Shown: positions 10,217-21,640, numbered from the stretch's first letter. The stretch: DNA of 64,000 nt from Profftia tarda (GCF_904848675.1 NZ_LR890047.1:372001-436000); one strand, 5' to 3'. Program-made: numbers and translations. Notes: generated by a model not told the origin, from the letters alone.

Positions 10217-12626
10217 AAGAAGTTCCTATCTAAGTAATTAGTCTGTGAGTAGTACCACAGTAGATATTTTAGCTATGCTGACTCAGCTTATTCTTACAAT
10301 AATAGTTGTGGTACAGTCATAATGTAAAGTATTAACAGGTTTGTATGTGTTATTTATAATTATGCTTAGAAAATATCATTTTATAATAAATAGTATAAAT
10401 AATATGCATAAAATCAGATATAGCACAATCTGCTGATCATTATAAGCATTACTATCAACAAATCAGTATGTATGCATTTTATTTAAAAATATTACTGCTT
10501 TTTAAAGATTGGCCAAGCTAATTGATTTACAAGGATTGATGTTTTTTAAGAAATCATGTCAAGTTATGCTTGACTTATTAAGGTTATATCATAGATATGA
10601 TTGAGTTCATTCCAATTATTTTATATTGTTAAGTATTTTAAGTAGAGATACTCTTTTAATTTAGAGATAAGAATATTAATTTTAATCTTATTACATTACC
10701 TAATGCACGCTTCTAATATGCTGATTTTCAGACGACCTAGATTAGCGAACGTTCATATGTCTATGTTGATACTCTAATGTTATCATATCTGCTTTATAGT
10801 AATTGATTAACTAATATTATTAAAAAAATAAGAAATTAAAACTGATAGATAGTAGATTTAATTAAATCTAGTGAGCTTAAATTTAGTATTTAAAAATGAC
10901 CATTTGCTTTTATGCGGCTCATCTACAGTGCTGCACTATTAACTAATTATACTAACTAATTTCTTATATAGTATATAAAAATTATGGGATTGGCATTAGC
11001 AATAAAGAGTTAGATTCTTGGTCACATGATCATGTGTCAGATGATAGTAATAGTATGAATTCCAACTTAATAAATCTCAGTAGTATACAGCATGCAAGTT
11101 AAAAATATCTAGTAATCTAAAATCCTCTTTTGTTAGTTGTCTAGAACACTGATGCACTCTACAGAAGTCAAAAATATCATTTTATTAACTAAAATAAATT
11201 TATATAACCCTTTTATATATAAGGGCTGCGCTAGTAGTTCTTAGGAAACTGGTAAGATTATGACACAATTGCATATTTGCAGCTTAATAATATTAAGCAT
11301 TATATTAATTATATTAATTCTATGTTTCTTAATAAATATTTTACGAATGTGAACATATAAATTACTGTAGCGTATAGTATATTTTGTATATATTTAGTTA
11401 AGTTAAAGAAAGATAACTAGCTAAGCAGAAAATAATTAATATCTTAATAGATGCTGTACCATATTTTCTATAGAAAATATTTGAATCAATTAATTCAATA
11501 TAATATTTAATATATATTTATGGTTTCTTATATTATTTCTGGTATGTATTAAATAAAATTTATTCTAGTATTTTGACAATCAATATTGTAATACACATAA
11601 AATATTTTATCCTAGTAATAGGCTATACTAAACATATCTCACCTCGCCTGATTATAGCATCAGGTCTTCTTGGTTATATATCTTCACATTAAATTATCAT
11701 GTAATTAATAAGTCATGATCACATCTAAATTAAATATTTCTTAAAAATACATTTTTAGCTTAAAAGACCAATTATACACATCATCATAACATTGAATAAT
11801 ATAAAGTTTGTGCTTATATAACTTATATTTTGTTATTATAGGTAACTCTTGTATAAAACTGATTCGGTTTTTCTAGCCAATATATTAAAAATTATTATTT
11901 ATAAAGTGATAGAATAAAATGGATAAATATTAGTATGAATATTATTCACTGCCATCAAAAATATCTATCCTTACCCGTTATAGGTATCTTATAAATTTTT
12001 TTATAGGTAATATCAATGATAATTACTAGGATAGTAATAAAAATACATAGAATGAAGGAATCTTCATATCGTACTATACTTATAGTTCTTCACGAAATAA
12101 TTTGCTTCTATGTGTCATCAAATAATGCTATTAAAAATATTTAATAAATTTAAGATATTCAATAGCCGATAAGATAAATGTCTTTGCTCCGGAATAATCT
12201 ATATGTATTTATTGCTATATTTTTATTATTTCATTAGAATATCTGATGAACTACTTGATATTTAAGATATTAAAATCGTTGACATAGGAATAGAACGTCT
12301 ATGATGCCATATTCTGGCAAAGTCATATATTAGTAGAGTTTTAAATCTTTTGATTAATCGGTCTTATATTTATCTTGTCTTATCAAAGATATTGCTGTGC
12401 TTTCTGAAGGCTGATAAGAATCCACTGTTGGGTTGATGGATCTTATCGTGCAGGATGATATAATAATTATTAAAAAATTCATCAATAAATGGCTATTTAT
12501 CTAAATGATATCCTTATTACATCACATGTATTAACCTAATTAAAAGAATTAACTAAACCTAACTGTATTGATATTGATAAGATATCTTATTTTCTAGCAT
12601 TAGATAGCATAAGATGCTTATCTTGC
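10217..12626. other. 2.4-kb stretch without recognisable gene between gnd and clpX
   Basis: No open frame of note, no RNA gene, no clear ghost. Slightly less AT-rich patches occur at 10980-11100, 11220-11270 and 12280-12450, and could be remains of genes I cannot name. In E. coli, lon follows clpX; here lon is elsewhere (28400), so a rearrangement break lies in or near this stretch. Confidence 0.5.
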
Positions 12627-13874
12627 CTATTTGCTATAAATAATCCTTGGTTTTGTGTGACCTTCAATAACTTTTTCTTCAATTATGACTTTATCAATTT
12701 TTGCCATTGAAGGTAGGTCGTACATTATATCCAGAAGAACTGCTTCAACAATAGAGCGAAGGCCACGAGCACCTGTTTTCCTCATCATTGCTTTTTTTGC
12801 AATTGCAACAAGAGCTTTATCACAGAATTCTAGACTGACACCTTCCATATTAAATAGCGCTTGATATTGTTTCGTCAATGCATTTTTAGGTTCTTTCAAG
12901 ATTTTGATCAACCCATCTTCATCTAGTTCATGCAGTGTAGCAAGAACTGGTAAACGACCTATAAATTCAGGAATTAAACCAAATTTTAGCAAATCTTCTG
13001 GTGCTGTCTGAGATAGAAGTTCGCTCTCACTCTCTTGAGAAGAAAGTGTTTGTACATTCGCTGCAAATCCGATACTTGTTCCGGTATTTATGCGTGCGTT
13101 AATCACTTTATCTAAACCAGCAAATGCTCCCCCACAGATAAAAAGAATTCTAGAAGTATCAACTTGCAAGAATTCCTGCTGAGGATGCTTACGTCCTCCT
13201 TGAGGTGGAACCGCAGCAATGGTACCTTCAATTAGTTTTAGCAAAGCCTGCTGTACACCTTCTCCTGATACGTCCCGTGTAATTGAGGGATTATCAGACT
13301 TACGAGAAATCTTATCAATTTCATCTATATAGACGATGCCGCGCTGTGCTTTTTGCACTTCATACTCACATTTCTGCAATAGTTTTTGAATGATATTTTC
13401 TACGTCTTCTCCAACATAACCAGCTTCTGTCAAAGTGGTCGCATCTGCAATAGTAAATGGTACATCGAGAAAGCGAGCTAGTGTCTCAGCCAATAGAGTT
13501 TTACCGCTACCGGTCGGACCAATCATTAAAATGTTACTTTTACCCAATTCTATATGGTTATCAGTCTCGCTATTGCGCAGACGCTTGTAATGATTATAGA
13601 CAGCCACAGCCAATATTTTTTTTGCTTGTTCTTGACCAATAACATAATCATCTAGATGTTTGCGAATTTGGTGCGGTGTTGGAAGAAAGTCGGTCTCATG
13701 TTCCAGATTAACTTTTTTAATTTCTTCGCAAACTATTTCATTACACAGATCGACACACTCATTACATATATAGACTGACGGCCCGGCGATCAGTTTACGA
13801 ACTTCATGTTGTCTTTTACCGCAAAAAGAACAGTGCAGAAGTGTATCTAAACCGTCTGTGTGTTTATCTGTCAT
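12627..13874 (-). CDS. clpX: ClpX, AAA+ unfoldase of the ClpXP protease
   Basis: Hexameric ATPase that recognises tagged or specific proteins, unfolds them and feeds them into ClpP. N-terminal zinc-binding domain with C-x2-C near residues 15-18 (CSFCGK) and C-x2-C near 37-40 (CNECVDLC); Walker A GPTGSGKT near 119; Walker B YIDEID near 183; pore loop GYVGED near 152; sensor region GARGLRS. About 415 residues (E. coli 424); the tail is slightly shorter. Two ATGs stand in tandem (13877, 13874). The second matches the family start MTDK and has better spacing (7 nt) to AGAGG. It lies downstream of clpP, 280 nt away. Confidence 0.96.
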   Translation of the reverse strand: MTDKHTDGLDTLLHCSFCGKRQHEVRKLIAGPSVYICNECVDLCNEIVCEEIKKVNLEHETDFLPTPHQIRKHLDDYVIGQEQAKKILAVAVYNHYKRLRNSETDNHIELGKSNILMIGPTGSGKTLLAETLARFLDVPFTIADATTLTEAGYVGEDVENIIQKLLQKCEYEVQKAQRGIVYIDEIDKISRKSDNPSITRDVSGEGVQQALLKLIEGTIAAVPPQGGRKHPQQEFLQVDTSRILFICGGAFAGLDKVINARINTGTSIGFAANVQTLSSQESESELLSQTAPEDLLKFGLIPEFIGRLPVLATLHELDEDGLIKILKEPKNALTKQYQALFNMEGVSLEFCDKALVAIAKKAMMRKTGARGLRSIVEAVLLDIMYDLPSMAKIDKVIIEEKVIEGHTKPRIIYSK

Positions 13875-14154
13875 CATAAAACCTCTTTATTAAGTATTAT
13901 CCCTTAGAATATGTCGCCTATATATAAAACTATCAATGGCAGTAGGATCAATTTGTGCAAAACGACACATTCTATTTAATACATGAAATTACTATTATCC
14001 AAATAATTATATCATGCTATATATTAAAGTATTAGATCTACAATGAATTTTATGTTCATATTTATTCTATAAATTATCGATAAATCAATAATTTATATAT
14101 TTATATCAAGTTCTGATACACTGATTACTCATGCAATAATAGCTTCTTACGCGG

Positions 14155-14775
14155 CTAGGTACGGGAAGTCATTACCGAATCTATCAAACCATATTCTACA
14201 GCTTCATCAGCTGATAAAAATCGATCACGCTCAGTATCACGCTCAATATCTTTTATTGGTTTCCCTGAATGTTTTGCCATCAGCGTATTTATAAGAGTTT
14301 TAACTTTAACAATTTCTTTAGCGTGAATTTCAATATCTGTTGCCTGTCCTTGAAAACCACCCAGGGGTTGGTGAATCATGACGCGTGAATGTGGAAGACA
14401 GAAGCGTTTTCCTTTAGCCCCTGCGGTAAGCAGAAATGCTGCCATTGAGCATGCCTGTCCTATGCAGATAGTGCTCACATCAACTGTAATAAACTGCATT
14501 GTGTCATAGATGGACATGCCCGCAGTGATAACACCACCTGGTGAATTAATATAAATATGAATATCTTTCTCAGGGTTTTCTGCTTCCAGAAATAGCATTT
14601 GAGCTACAATCAGTTTTGCCATGTGATCTTCAACTGGACCGTTTAAGAAAATGATTCTTTCTTTTAAGAGACGAGAAAAAATATCATATGAGCGTTCACC
14701 ACGAGGAGTCTGTTCAATAACTATCGGCACTAAAGCCATATGCTGCAATAAATCAAGTTCGTTACTATATGACAT
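14155..14775 (-). CDS. clpP: ClpP, serine protease subunit of ClpXP
   Basis: Tetradecameric peptidase that degrades substrates delivered by ClpX. 206 residues (E. coli 207 precursor). The catalytic triad is present: Ser in GQACSMAAFLL (near 110), His in SRVMIHQPLGG (near 135), Asp in the C-terminal DTERDRFLS region. Start ATG at 14775 with AGGAG 5-6 nt upstream. The context around the nucleophile is altered: the family usually has AASMG, here ACSMA. The gene keeps its E. coli neighbour clpX, but the upstream tig is not visible. Confidence 0.97.
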   Translation of the reverse strand: MSYSNELDLLQHMALVPIVIEQTPRGERSYDIFSRLLKERIIFLNGPVEDHMAKLIVAQMLFLEAENPEKDIHIYINSPGGVITAGMSIYDTMQFITVDVSTICIGQACSMAAFLLTAGAKGKRFCLPHSRVMIHQPLGGFQGQATDIEIHAKEIVKVKTLINTLMAKHSGKPIKDIERDTERDRFLSADEAVEYGLIDSVMTSRT

Positions 14776-15228
14776 TAACGTCTCCTATAAAATAAATCCG
14801 GCATTATTCTTTTAAATTCTACTGTAGATAAATTATATTAACCATGTGCAACTGTCTGTATTTTTAGAGTAGTTAAACTACTTAAACAATATTTAGTATT
14901 ATGAAAAAGAAAGATATGAATAGACATAATTTTTATTATGCAAGACAATCTTTTCATTTTATGTATTACTAAAGATTATTATATCTAATTAATTAATGTA
15001 ATTGTATCCGGATTGTTCATATGATTTATTAAACTAGGCATCTTTGTAAATTATAGAGTTATTTTCAATGTCTGATTTATCAATTTTATAAATTAATTAC
15101 TTTCATTGAGTAAATGAGGTTATAGCCTAATACTGGATTTATTTTATATAATATCTTACCATAAACTATTTCGCCCAGGATTACTAACAAGATGCTTATA
15201 AATTTCTTGGAAGTTATGTTGAATATAA
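14776..15228. other. Spacer between ubiI and clpP
   Basis: 450 bp of AT-rich DNA. In E. coli, tig precedes clpP and gcvT follows ubiI, but neither could be seen here, so this is another point where gene order has been rejoined. No terminator was recognised. Confidence 0.5.
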
Positions 15229-16431
15229 CTATTCTAATAAATCCAAAAAATAAGACAAATCCATGCCGTATCTAACCAGCCTTGTTTTAAGAAGGGGGAC
15301 GTTATTAACTATCGTCATACCTATATCACGCAATAACTTTTTAGCAATATTTTTACCTTCAAAGAGTTCTTGTAATCCCTGCATTGTTGTCAGCATCAAG
15401 GCAGCGTTATTCTTACATGAACGCTCGTAGCTACGCAGATACGTATAACGGCCGATATCTTTTCCCTGATGATGTAAGTGCTTAATTAAAAAACTTAATT
15501 TCGCAATATCCATAAATCCTAAATTCAACCCTTGTCCTGCTAAAGGATGTATCGTATGCGCTGCATCCCCCGCTAGGGCTAAGCGGTGTGCAGCAAAACT
15601 ACGAGCATATTGTCCGATAAGTCGGTATGACTGACGCGAGCTTACTATCTTGCATAGTCCTAAACGCATATCAAAAGTAACTGCTAGTTCACGGTTAAAA
15701 TCACTTTCAGGTAATGATAGTAGATATTTTATTTTTTCAGGATTAGTAGACCACACAATTGAGCATAGTTGTTTGTCTTTTAACGGTAGAAAAGCCAGGA
15801 TACCATTAGAACTGAAAACCTGACGCGCGCAGTTATTATGCGGTTGTTCAGTTTGAATGGTCGCAACCAGTGCATGATGCCTGTAATCCCAAAATGTTAT
15901 AGGAATATCGGTATGGGCTCGCAGCCACGAATGCGCTCCATCTATACCAATTACTAAACGCGTCGTTAGGATCTGTCTATTATTTAAAATGATAAAAGCT
16001 TCTTTTTCACCCCACGTAATCTCCTGGAAAACTGCAGGAGCAATAATAGTTACTCCTGACTGGCAAGAGACTTTATCCCATAAGGTCTGCTGAATCACGC
16101 TGTTTTCAATAATATACCCTAGATGGGTATAGCCATATTCTTGAGCATGAAATGAAATATTTCCAAAACTATCTTTATCCCAGATTTCCATGCTCTGATA
16201 GGAGCTAGCGCGTAGGTCTAGAATGTCTTGCCAAATTCCTAGATATTTTAACATATGTTCAGTAGCAGTATTTATGGCAGAAACACGCAGTGCTGATTTT
16301 GGGGTGAGTTTTTCAAGATTAGGAATTTTGTGTTCAATTAACGCAATACGCAGTCCTGACTCCCGAAGAGCTGCTACTATTGCTAATCCTAGCATACCAC
16401 CACCAGAAATAATAATATCAAAAGATTGCAT
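15229..16431 (-). CDS. ubiI: UbiI, ubiquinone C5-hydroxylase
   Basis: FAD-dependent aromatic monooxygenase that hydroxylates C5 of the ubiquinone precursor ring; acts in the cytosolic Ubi complex. 400 residues, the same as E. coli. N-terminal FAD-binding GGGMLGLA near residues 10-17; DG motif with GIDGAHSWLR near 163; second FAD motif LALAGDAAHTIHPLAGQG near 277-294. Start ATG at 16431. It follows ubiH on the same strand with an 85-nt gap, as in the E. coli pepP-ubiH-ubiI operon. Confidence 0.96.
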   Translation of the reverse strand: MQSFDIIISGGGMLGLAIVAALRESGLRIALIEHKIPNLEKLTPKSALRVSAINTATEHMLKYLGIWQDILDLRASSYQSMEIWDKDSFGNISFHAQEYGYTHLGYIIENSVIQQTLWDKVSCQSGVTIIAPAVFQEITWGEKEAFIILNNRQILTTRLVIGIDGAHSWLRAHTDIPITFWDYRHHALVATIQTEQPHNNCARQVFSSNGILAFLPLKDKQLCSIVWSTNPEKIKYLLSLPESDFNRELAVTFDMRLGLCKIVSSRQSYRLIGQYARSFAAHRLALAGDAAHTIHPLAGQGLNLGFMDIAKLSFLIKHLHHQGKDIGRYTYLRSYERSCKNNAALMLTTMQGLQELFEGKNIAKKLLRDIGMTIVNNVPLLKTRLVRYGMDLSYFLDLLE

Positions 16432-16516
16432 TGTGATTCTCGTTTTCTGTTCATAAATAATCTTAATTATATTAATAAAATAGCTAAATTAATTATAATT
16501 ACTGCAATAATGAAGA

Positions 16517-17695
16517 TTACCTTTGCACCCAACCCAATGTGCGCCTCGCAAGATTTTCTCGTAGCGTTGGAAGAAGATCAATAGCCATCATTGCCACATT
16601 ACGTCCGATAACTAATGGTGTCAGACTATTAGCGAATAAGTTAATCAGTCCATCTGTCATTCTAATAGTTAGTTGTTGATCTGGTGCACGTCGTTTTTTA
16701 TAACAGCTTAGCACTTTGTAGCTGCCTATATCATGACCCTGGAGTTCTGCTTGAACAATAGTCTCGGCCAAGGAAATAACATCACGCAGGGCAAGATTAA
16801 ATCCTTGCCCTGCGATCGGATGTAAATTTTGTGCTGCGTTACCGACTAGAGCGATCCTATGGGTGATATGTTGATCTGCCCATCTTAAATTTAGAGGATA
16901 GTAATGACGCTTACCGGTCTTGATTATTTTCCCTAATCTCCAACCAAACATCTTCTGAAGATGCTGAAGAAATTCAATGTCGTTCCAACCTCTGATTTCA
17001 TTCTGATTATTTACGGAATGACACCAGACTAACGCACATCCTGCTTTACTCATCGGTAACATTGCCAGAGGTCCATCAGGGGTAAAACGCTCAAATGCTT
17101 TACCTTGATGTGCATTAGAAGTTATAACATTAGCAATAACAGCTATCTGATCATAGTTTTTATTACGATAGTTTATTTTACAATGCTTAGCTAGTAATGA
17201 GGGAGAGCCATCGGCTGCTACTAAAAGTTTGCCCGTGAGGATAGTACCGTTATCTAAATTAATAGTAGCATTATCTTGCTCTTGTATTACACCTACTACT
17301 GTTCCTGGCCCAAAGATCCTCACTCCTGGGGCTTTCTCTAATAATCTTAGTAGAATTGCCGCGGCCTGATGCAGTTGAATAACTTGGCCTAAATAAGGTA
17401 TTTTATAATCCAGGGATCTAAATACAACGGAACCATAACCACCCTGATCACTGACATAGATACTCTCTATAGGGGTTGCAAAAGAATTTAGTTCTTTCCA
17501 TGCGCCGATCCTTTCTAATTGCTGGCATGTGCCGTAAGCAAGAGCAATAGCATAGTTATCAGTCGAATACTTCTGCCTGTTATTTTCAGAAACAGTATCT
17601 ATAATCTCGACTTGAACTCGCCCAGCACTCAGTGCAGCCACTGCAAGTGCCAGGGTTCTTCCTGTTATCCCTCCACCCAGAATTATCATTTTCAT
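16517..17695 (-). CDS. ubiH: UbiH, ubiquinone C1-hydroxylase
   Basis: FAD monooxygenase, paralogue of UbiI, hydroxylating C1 of the octaprenylphenol ring in ubiquinone synthesis. 392 residues, as in E. coli. Visible motifs: LGGGITGRTLALA near 5-17, VAADGSPSLLAKHC near 160, LVGNAAQNLHPIAGQG near 285. Two nearby ATGs (17695 and the third codon) could start it; the first gives the family-like length. Retaining both hydroxylases suggests the cell still respires with its own ubiquinone. The upstream operon member pepP has decayed. Confidence 0.96.
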   Translation of the reverse strand: MKMIILGGGITGRTLALAVAALSAGRVQVEIIDTVSENNRQKYSTDNYAIALAYGTCQQLERIGAWKELNSFATPIESIYVSDQGGYGSVVFRSLDYKIPYLGQVIQLHQAAAILLRLLEKAPGVRIFGPGTVVGVIQEQDNATINLDNGTILTGKLLVAADGSPSLLAKHCKINYRNKNYDQIAVIANVITSNAHQGKAFERFTPDGPLAMLPMSKAGCALVWCHSVNNQNEIRGWNDIEFLQHLQKMFGWRLGKIIKTGKRHYYPLNLRWADQHITHRIALVGNAAQNLHPIAGQGFNLALRDVISLAETIVQAELQGHDIGSYKVLSCYKKRRAPDQQLTIRMTDGLINLFANSLTPLVIGRNVAMMAIDLLPTLRENLARRTLGWVQR

Positions 17696-17729
17696 ATTTT
17701 GTCTTTATATATTATTAATTTGATTAGCT

Positions 17730-19190
17730 AAGATGTTAGTCTTTCAATAATATCAGTCTGTTAGCAATTTACGAACAAACAAATTATATTTATTTTCAAT
17801 TTTCATTCTTCCGATCTGCAATAGGTATTATATAGTTAGTTAAGATATTATGGCAGAACTTGACTAGTGAATCAGATATATGAATATGTTTTTGCAAAAG
17901 CGCATTATTACTCTGGTTTTTGTTTACATTGTTCTACCCTGATATACACTATTATTGAATAAATAATATATATTTAAATTGTATTTAATATTGCCCGAGT
18001 AAGAGCTAAAACAGATCAATATTACTTTTTTACACCTAGTAAATTCCCGTATATTCTTACTACTAATTTTCACTATCACTTCTAATATCATGTTTAGCTT
18101 ATAATCGTTATTATTGCGGATAATACAACTAAAGTAAGGTATTGAGAATATCTTAAGATTATAATTTCTTATTATATCTGCATGGTTATCTAGATAAAGA
18201 TTAATATTTATGGTATATATAAAATATATCTAATATTACAGATTAGTTTTTAATAATCTTGAATATCAGAAGATTTTTAAAACAATATAATCATAATTAT
18301 TATTTTAATTTATTTAAAGTTCTTGGTATCTTCAAAAATAGTATTTGGTAATACCCTATTTATCTAGATTTTTCTGACTAATCCATAATTTGTTTAAATA
18401 ATATTAAAGATTCTTATTATTAATTTGGATTCAGCAGATTTTATTTATTAAATATCTTATCATCTTATACTGAATCAGTTATAATCTCTTTGCATTTCAT
18501 TCTTGTCATATATTTTTAAAATATTACATAATATCGATGCATTCTATTGGTTAACCACTAGTTTGATGATTGATGTTCTATTTGCTTGTATTAAAAAAAT
18601 TTCTTTTAAATACTAACTTACAGTTGAGTCTACAGATAAATATTTTTTAACTTTATTAGAATAATTAAGATAGGATAATATCCTTCTAAACACCTTATAT
18701 AGCTAACTTAAAGTTACTAATAGTAGAAAGATACTAGTTGATTTAATTTATTAAGAATAATTTTTTTTATTACTTTCTTTTATATAGTTTAGTTACTCAC
18801 AAGTAAAAAATTGAATATTTTAGATCACTCAGTTTATTAAATTAAGTCACGGTTATTTTAAAAAATTTTGCTAAAATTTTATATAATATGCTAGATAAAG
18901 ATTGTTAGTAAATAAATTAGAAAAGAAAATTTAATATAAATACAAGTATAATTTCTAGTAATTAATGCGCGATGAACTCAATATATTAAAGTGGTACAAA
19001 AATATTTTATTTATTAAATATGCGTATATCGTGTTTACTTGTATTACTTAAGTTATATTTATAATTATAAATGATTCACATATATATTGTATATCTTTTA
19101 AAGTTGCTTTCAGCAAAGATGAAATATAGTTGATTATTACTTTAAGTAATTATTATTTTAAATTTATTGACATTGTGAGTCATACTTTTA
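17730..19190 (-). pseudogene. pepP: Decayed pepP (Xaa-Pro aminopeptidase P)
   Basis: At the position of pepP, upstream of ubiH on the same strand, minus-strand pieces match PepP in order: a block near 18350 resembling GYAGDITRTFPVNGKF (here R...I-INRVLPN-IF), a block near 18060 resembling LDVHDVGVYG...ILEPGM, IGRMKIEN near 17800 (family IGIRIEDD), and LTD-YY-KTN near 17750 (family LTASVVKKPE). Stops and frameshifts throughout; some internal expansion compared with the 441-codon family. Boundaries are approximate. Seen by hand alignment; synteny is the strongest support. Confidence 0.6.
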
Positions 19191-21143
19191 AATTTGTTAT
19201 ATAATACACTAAGAATACTTCTAAGTAATTGCGCAATAGCAGGAATCATTTTTTTTAGTTGATTATTTATCGATGCAATACCTGCTTTTTTAAAAAAGCA
19301 ACAGGAAGTTTTTTAGAAAGATCATATTTATTAAGCTAAAAAGGTAAGATAAAATAAAAATCTAAAAAATAAACCGTTCTATTAGTTATATTAAAAATGT
19401 TTATAAATCATATTTTTCTCGATATCAGAATATAACACTCTCCTGATAGGATAATTTAATTATCTATTCATAGCTGCTCTGGATGGTTTTTAACTATGAT
19501 ACTTAGATAGCTATATAAGAGCAGTATGAGACCTTTGATCTCAAGATGTATTGATGATGTATATCTTTTATTGTGATCAGTAGGATAGTTGATTTGCGTT
19601 AATAGATACTGATACTAACGCCTATTATAGATCCTTGATAGCGTGACTATTTCATTGTATTTATATTTATATCATGAGCCTCTATATAGGTATGAGAGTA
19701 TAACTATCACAAACTTTTGTAACTATTAAAATTACTTGCTTGTGAAAATTTATGATGCATTTCTTAGCTAAAAAATTACCTAGTATTATTCGCATTTTAT
19801 TTATTCCTAAATGAGTTGTTGATTTTATGCATCTCTAAGTAGACAAAGCATGATCGCTCATGCTTTGTCTACTTAGAGCAAAAGGTTGATTAAAATCAAC
19901 TGAAACGAGTTATAACTGCTTCTTTTATAACAAATTGGGTTAAAATGTTTTTAATTGACATAGATTTATTTTAAAAATATTAATGTTATTAGATACATGG
20001 TTACTTATAGCAAAATTATAGTTTAAAATATTTTTGTTGCAGCATCTTTCGGGGACCTTACGTAAATATCTGACTATATTTTACGTATGATATATAGCAC
20101 CGATGTAATATTAATACTTTGTTAGAGATCAATATAAAAACTATATGTTCTAGTTTATATATCATCTTTAAGCCATGACAAATAGATGTTCAGTAAACGT
20201 CTCGTTAATATTTAAGGCAGATAAATTAAAAGACGCCCTAAGTAAGGCGATATGCATAAAATCATTATGTATTTATACTTTGATATGCTGGGATAGAAAT
20301 CATGCTTTATAAGAATATCTGTAGTTCTATAAACAATACAAGATATGGGTGAGTTTCTTCAATCTAATAACAACCAATTCAGGTAGATAGTAGTGCCTCA
20401 GGGGATCCTGAATTTATAATACTACTATGTATTAGTATTGCATGTTATTTTAGATTAATTAGATGATATGATGCTTGACGTGTCATTTGCAATTCCTTGA
20501 GTATTATGATACATAGTATAATTTTATACAATAACAGCATAGCAATTTTACACCTATTGTAAGTTATTTCTTACACTGTATGTTCTACATAACAAAGTTC
20601 AGCATAGCAGGTGCCATTTAATTAAAAATTTTTTTAAAAAATTCTTCTTACTTTTATAGTAAATCACTTTGTAAGACAAATTAACTTGCAGTGCTTAAAT
20701 CACAAACATCATCATTATTAAATTTATAGTATGGATACTACATTAAGTAGTGTATTTAACATTAATTAGCAGAAACCTAGTTGCTTTGTTTTTGTTCAGA
20801 ATACAAGTATAGCGTTGCTGTGATCATTATATTAAATAATAGATATATATGAGTTGTTATATAAAGTATATGCTTTTGAAATTGTTAACTAAATATAATC
20901 TTTCATTATAGTTATGATTTATTAAAATAGCTCTTCAATTATTATCCATAGATAATTTACTTCGTCTTACGAATATATCCTATGGCAGCAATCTTTTATT
21001 AGTAGCTAATAGTTGTTAGCTATATTAGAATGGACTATGATTTCAATCATGTTAAATACTTAGCGATGCACATATAGTTAGCACAAGATTTAACTTACTA
21101 TTGGGGTTTTAAAAATAGCATAAAATCTAGGCAGGAAAGTGGT
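19191..21143. other. Gap upstream of zapA (ygfB position plus about 1.3 kb unexplained)
   Basis: E. coli has ygfB (minus) here and only about 170 bp before zapA. Hints of ygfB were inconsistent in spacing (see rejected list). From about 19880 to 21143 nothing was recognised. The gap contains the perfect hairpin at 19833-19878 and a perfect 16-bp palindrome GCTTTTTTAAAAAAGC near 19290. Confidence 0.45.
19833..19878. repeat. Perfect 21-bp inverted repeat with 4-base loop
   Basis: Left arm 19833-19853 (CTCTAAGTAGACAAAGCATG plus A), loop TCGC, right arm 19858-19878, fully complementary. There is no T-run on either side, so it is not a standard terminator. It is unusually intact and less AT-rich than its surroundings. 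Confidence 0.9.
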
Positions 21144-21443
21144 ATGTCTGCACAACCGGTAGATCTTCATATTTTTGGTCGTTCATTAAAAGTCAATTGT
21201 CCAGCAGAGCAAGAGGAAGCGTTATATGAGGCTGCAGAGGATTTGAATAAGCGTTTGCACAACCTGAAATCTCGCACTAGAGTGACAAACACAGAACAAC
21301 TGGTCTTTATCTCGGCATTAAACTTATCTCGCGAATTGGCAGAAGAACGAGATAGAACAATCGATTATACTCTGAATATGGAGCAAAGAATTCGTATTCT
21401 TCAGAAGACAATTGAAGAGGCTCTTTTAGAGCCAGAGAGTTAG
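21144..21443 (+). CDS. zapA: ZapA, cell division protein that bundles FtsZ
   Basis: Small cytosolic protein that binds FtsZ filaments and stabilises the Z ring. N-terminal globular part MSAQPVDLHIFGRSLKVNCP, then a long helix/coiled coil with the conserved TRVTNTEQLVFISALN block (residues 44-60) and an E/R-rich tail. 99 residues compared with 109 in E. coli; the C-terminal end is clipped after ALLEPES. Start ATG at 21144, preceded by AGGAAAG. In E. coli the 6S RNA gene follows directly; only a doubtful trace remains here. Confidence 0.94.
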   Translation: MSAQPVDLHIFGRSLKVNCPAEQEEALYEAAEDLNKRLHNLKSRTRVTNTEQLVFISALNLSRELAEERDRTIDYTLNMEQRIRILQKTIEEALLEPES

Positions 21444-21469
21444 ATTTATTTTTTAGTAGAGCTAATACT

Positions 21470-21640
21470 TTATTAGCTGCCGGCATCATTTAAATTATTT
21501 TGTTGGTGAACATGTAGATATTAATGAATCTTGATAACATTAAGATATCATATTTGCTTAGTTTATTATGTTTATCATTTTTATAGTATAAATTTTTTAT
21601 TAAACGCAAATTAAGGGTATTGCGGGTATTTGCTATGATT
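21470..21640 (+). ncRNA. ssrS: Possible relic of 6S RNA (ssrS)
   Basis: ssrS follows zapA in E. coli. Here 21502-21514 reads GTTGGTGAACATG, one base from the GUUGGUGAGCAUG core of E. coli 6S RNA, and GCCGGCATCATT at 21478 resembles the GCCGAUAUUUCAU stretch before it. The closing stem and the 3' half are not recognisable, so a working RNA is unlikely. A short chance match cannot be excluded. Confidence 0.3.

Noticed and set aside
19191..19720. ygfB remnant upstream of pepP
   Set aside because: Two candidate blocks (Y-P...V...F near 19440 and V-N...F-L-L near 19250) are about 60 codons apart where the family has about 15. At most one can be real.
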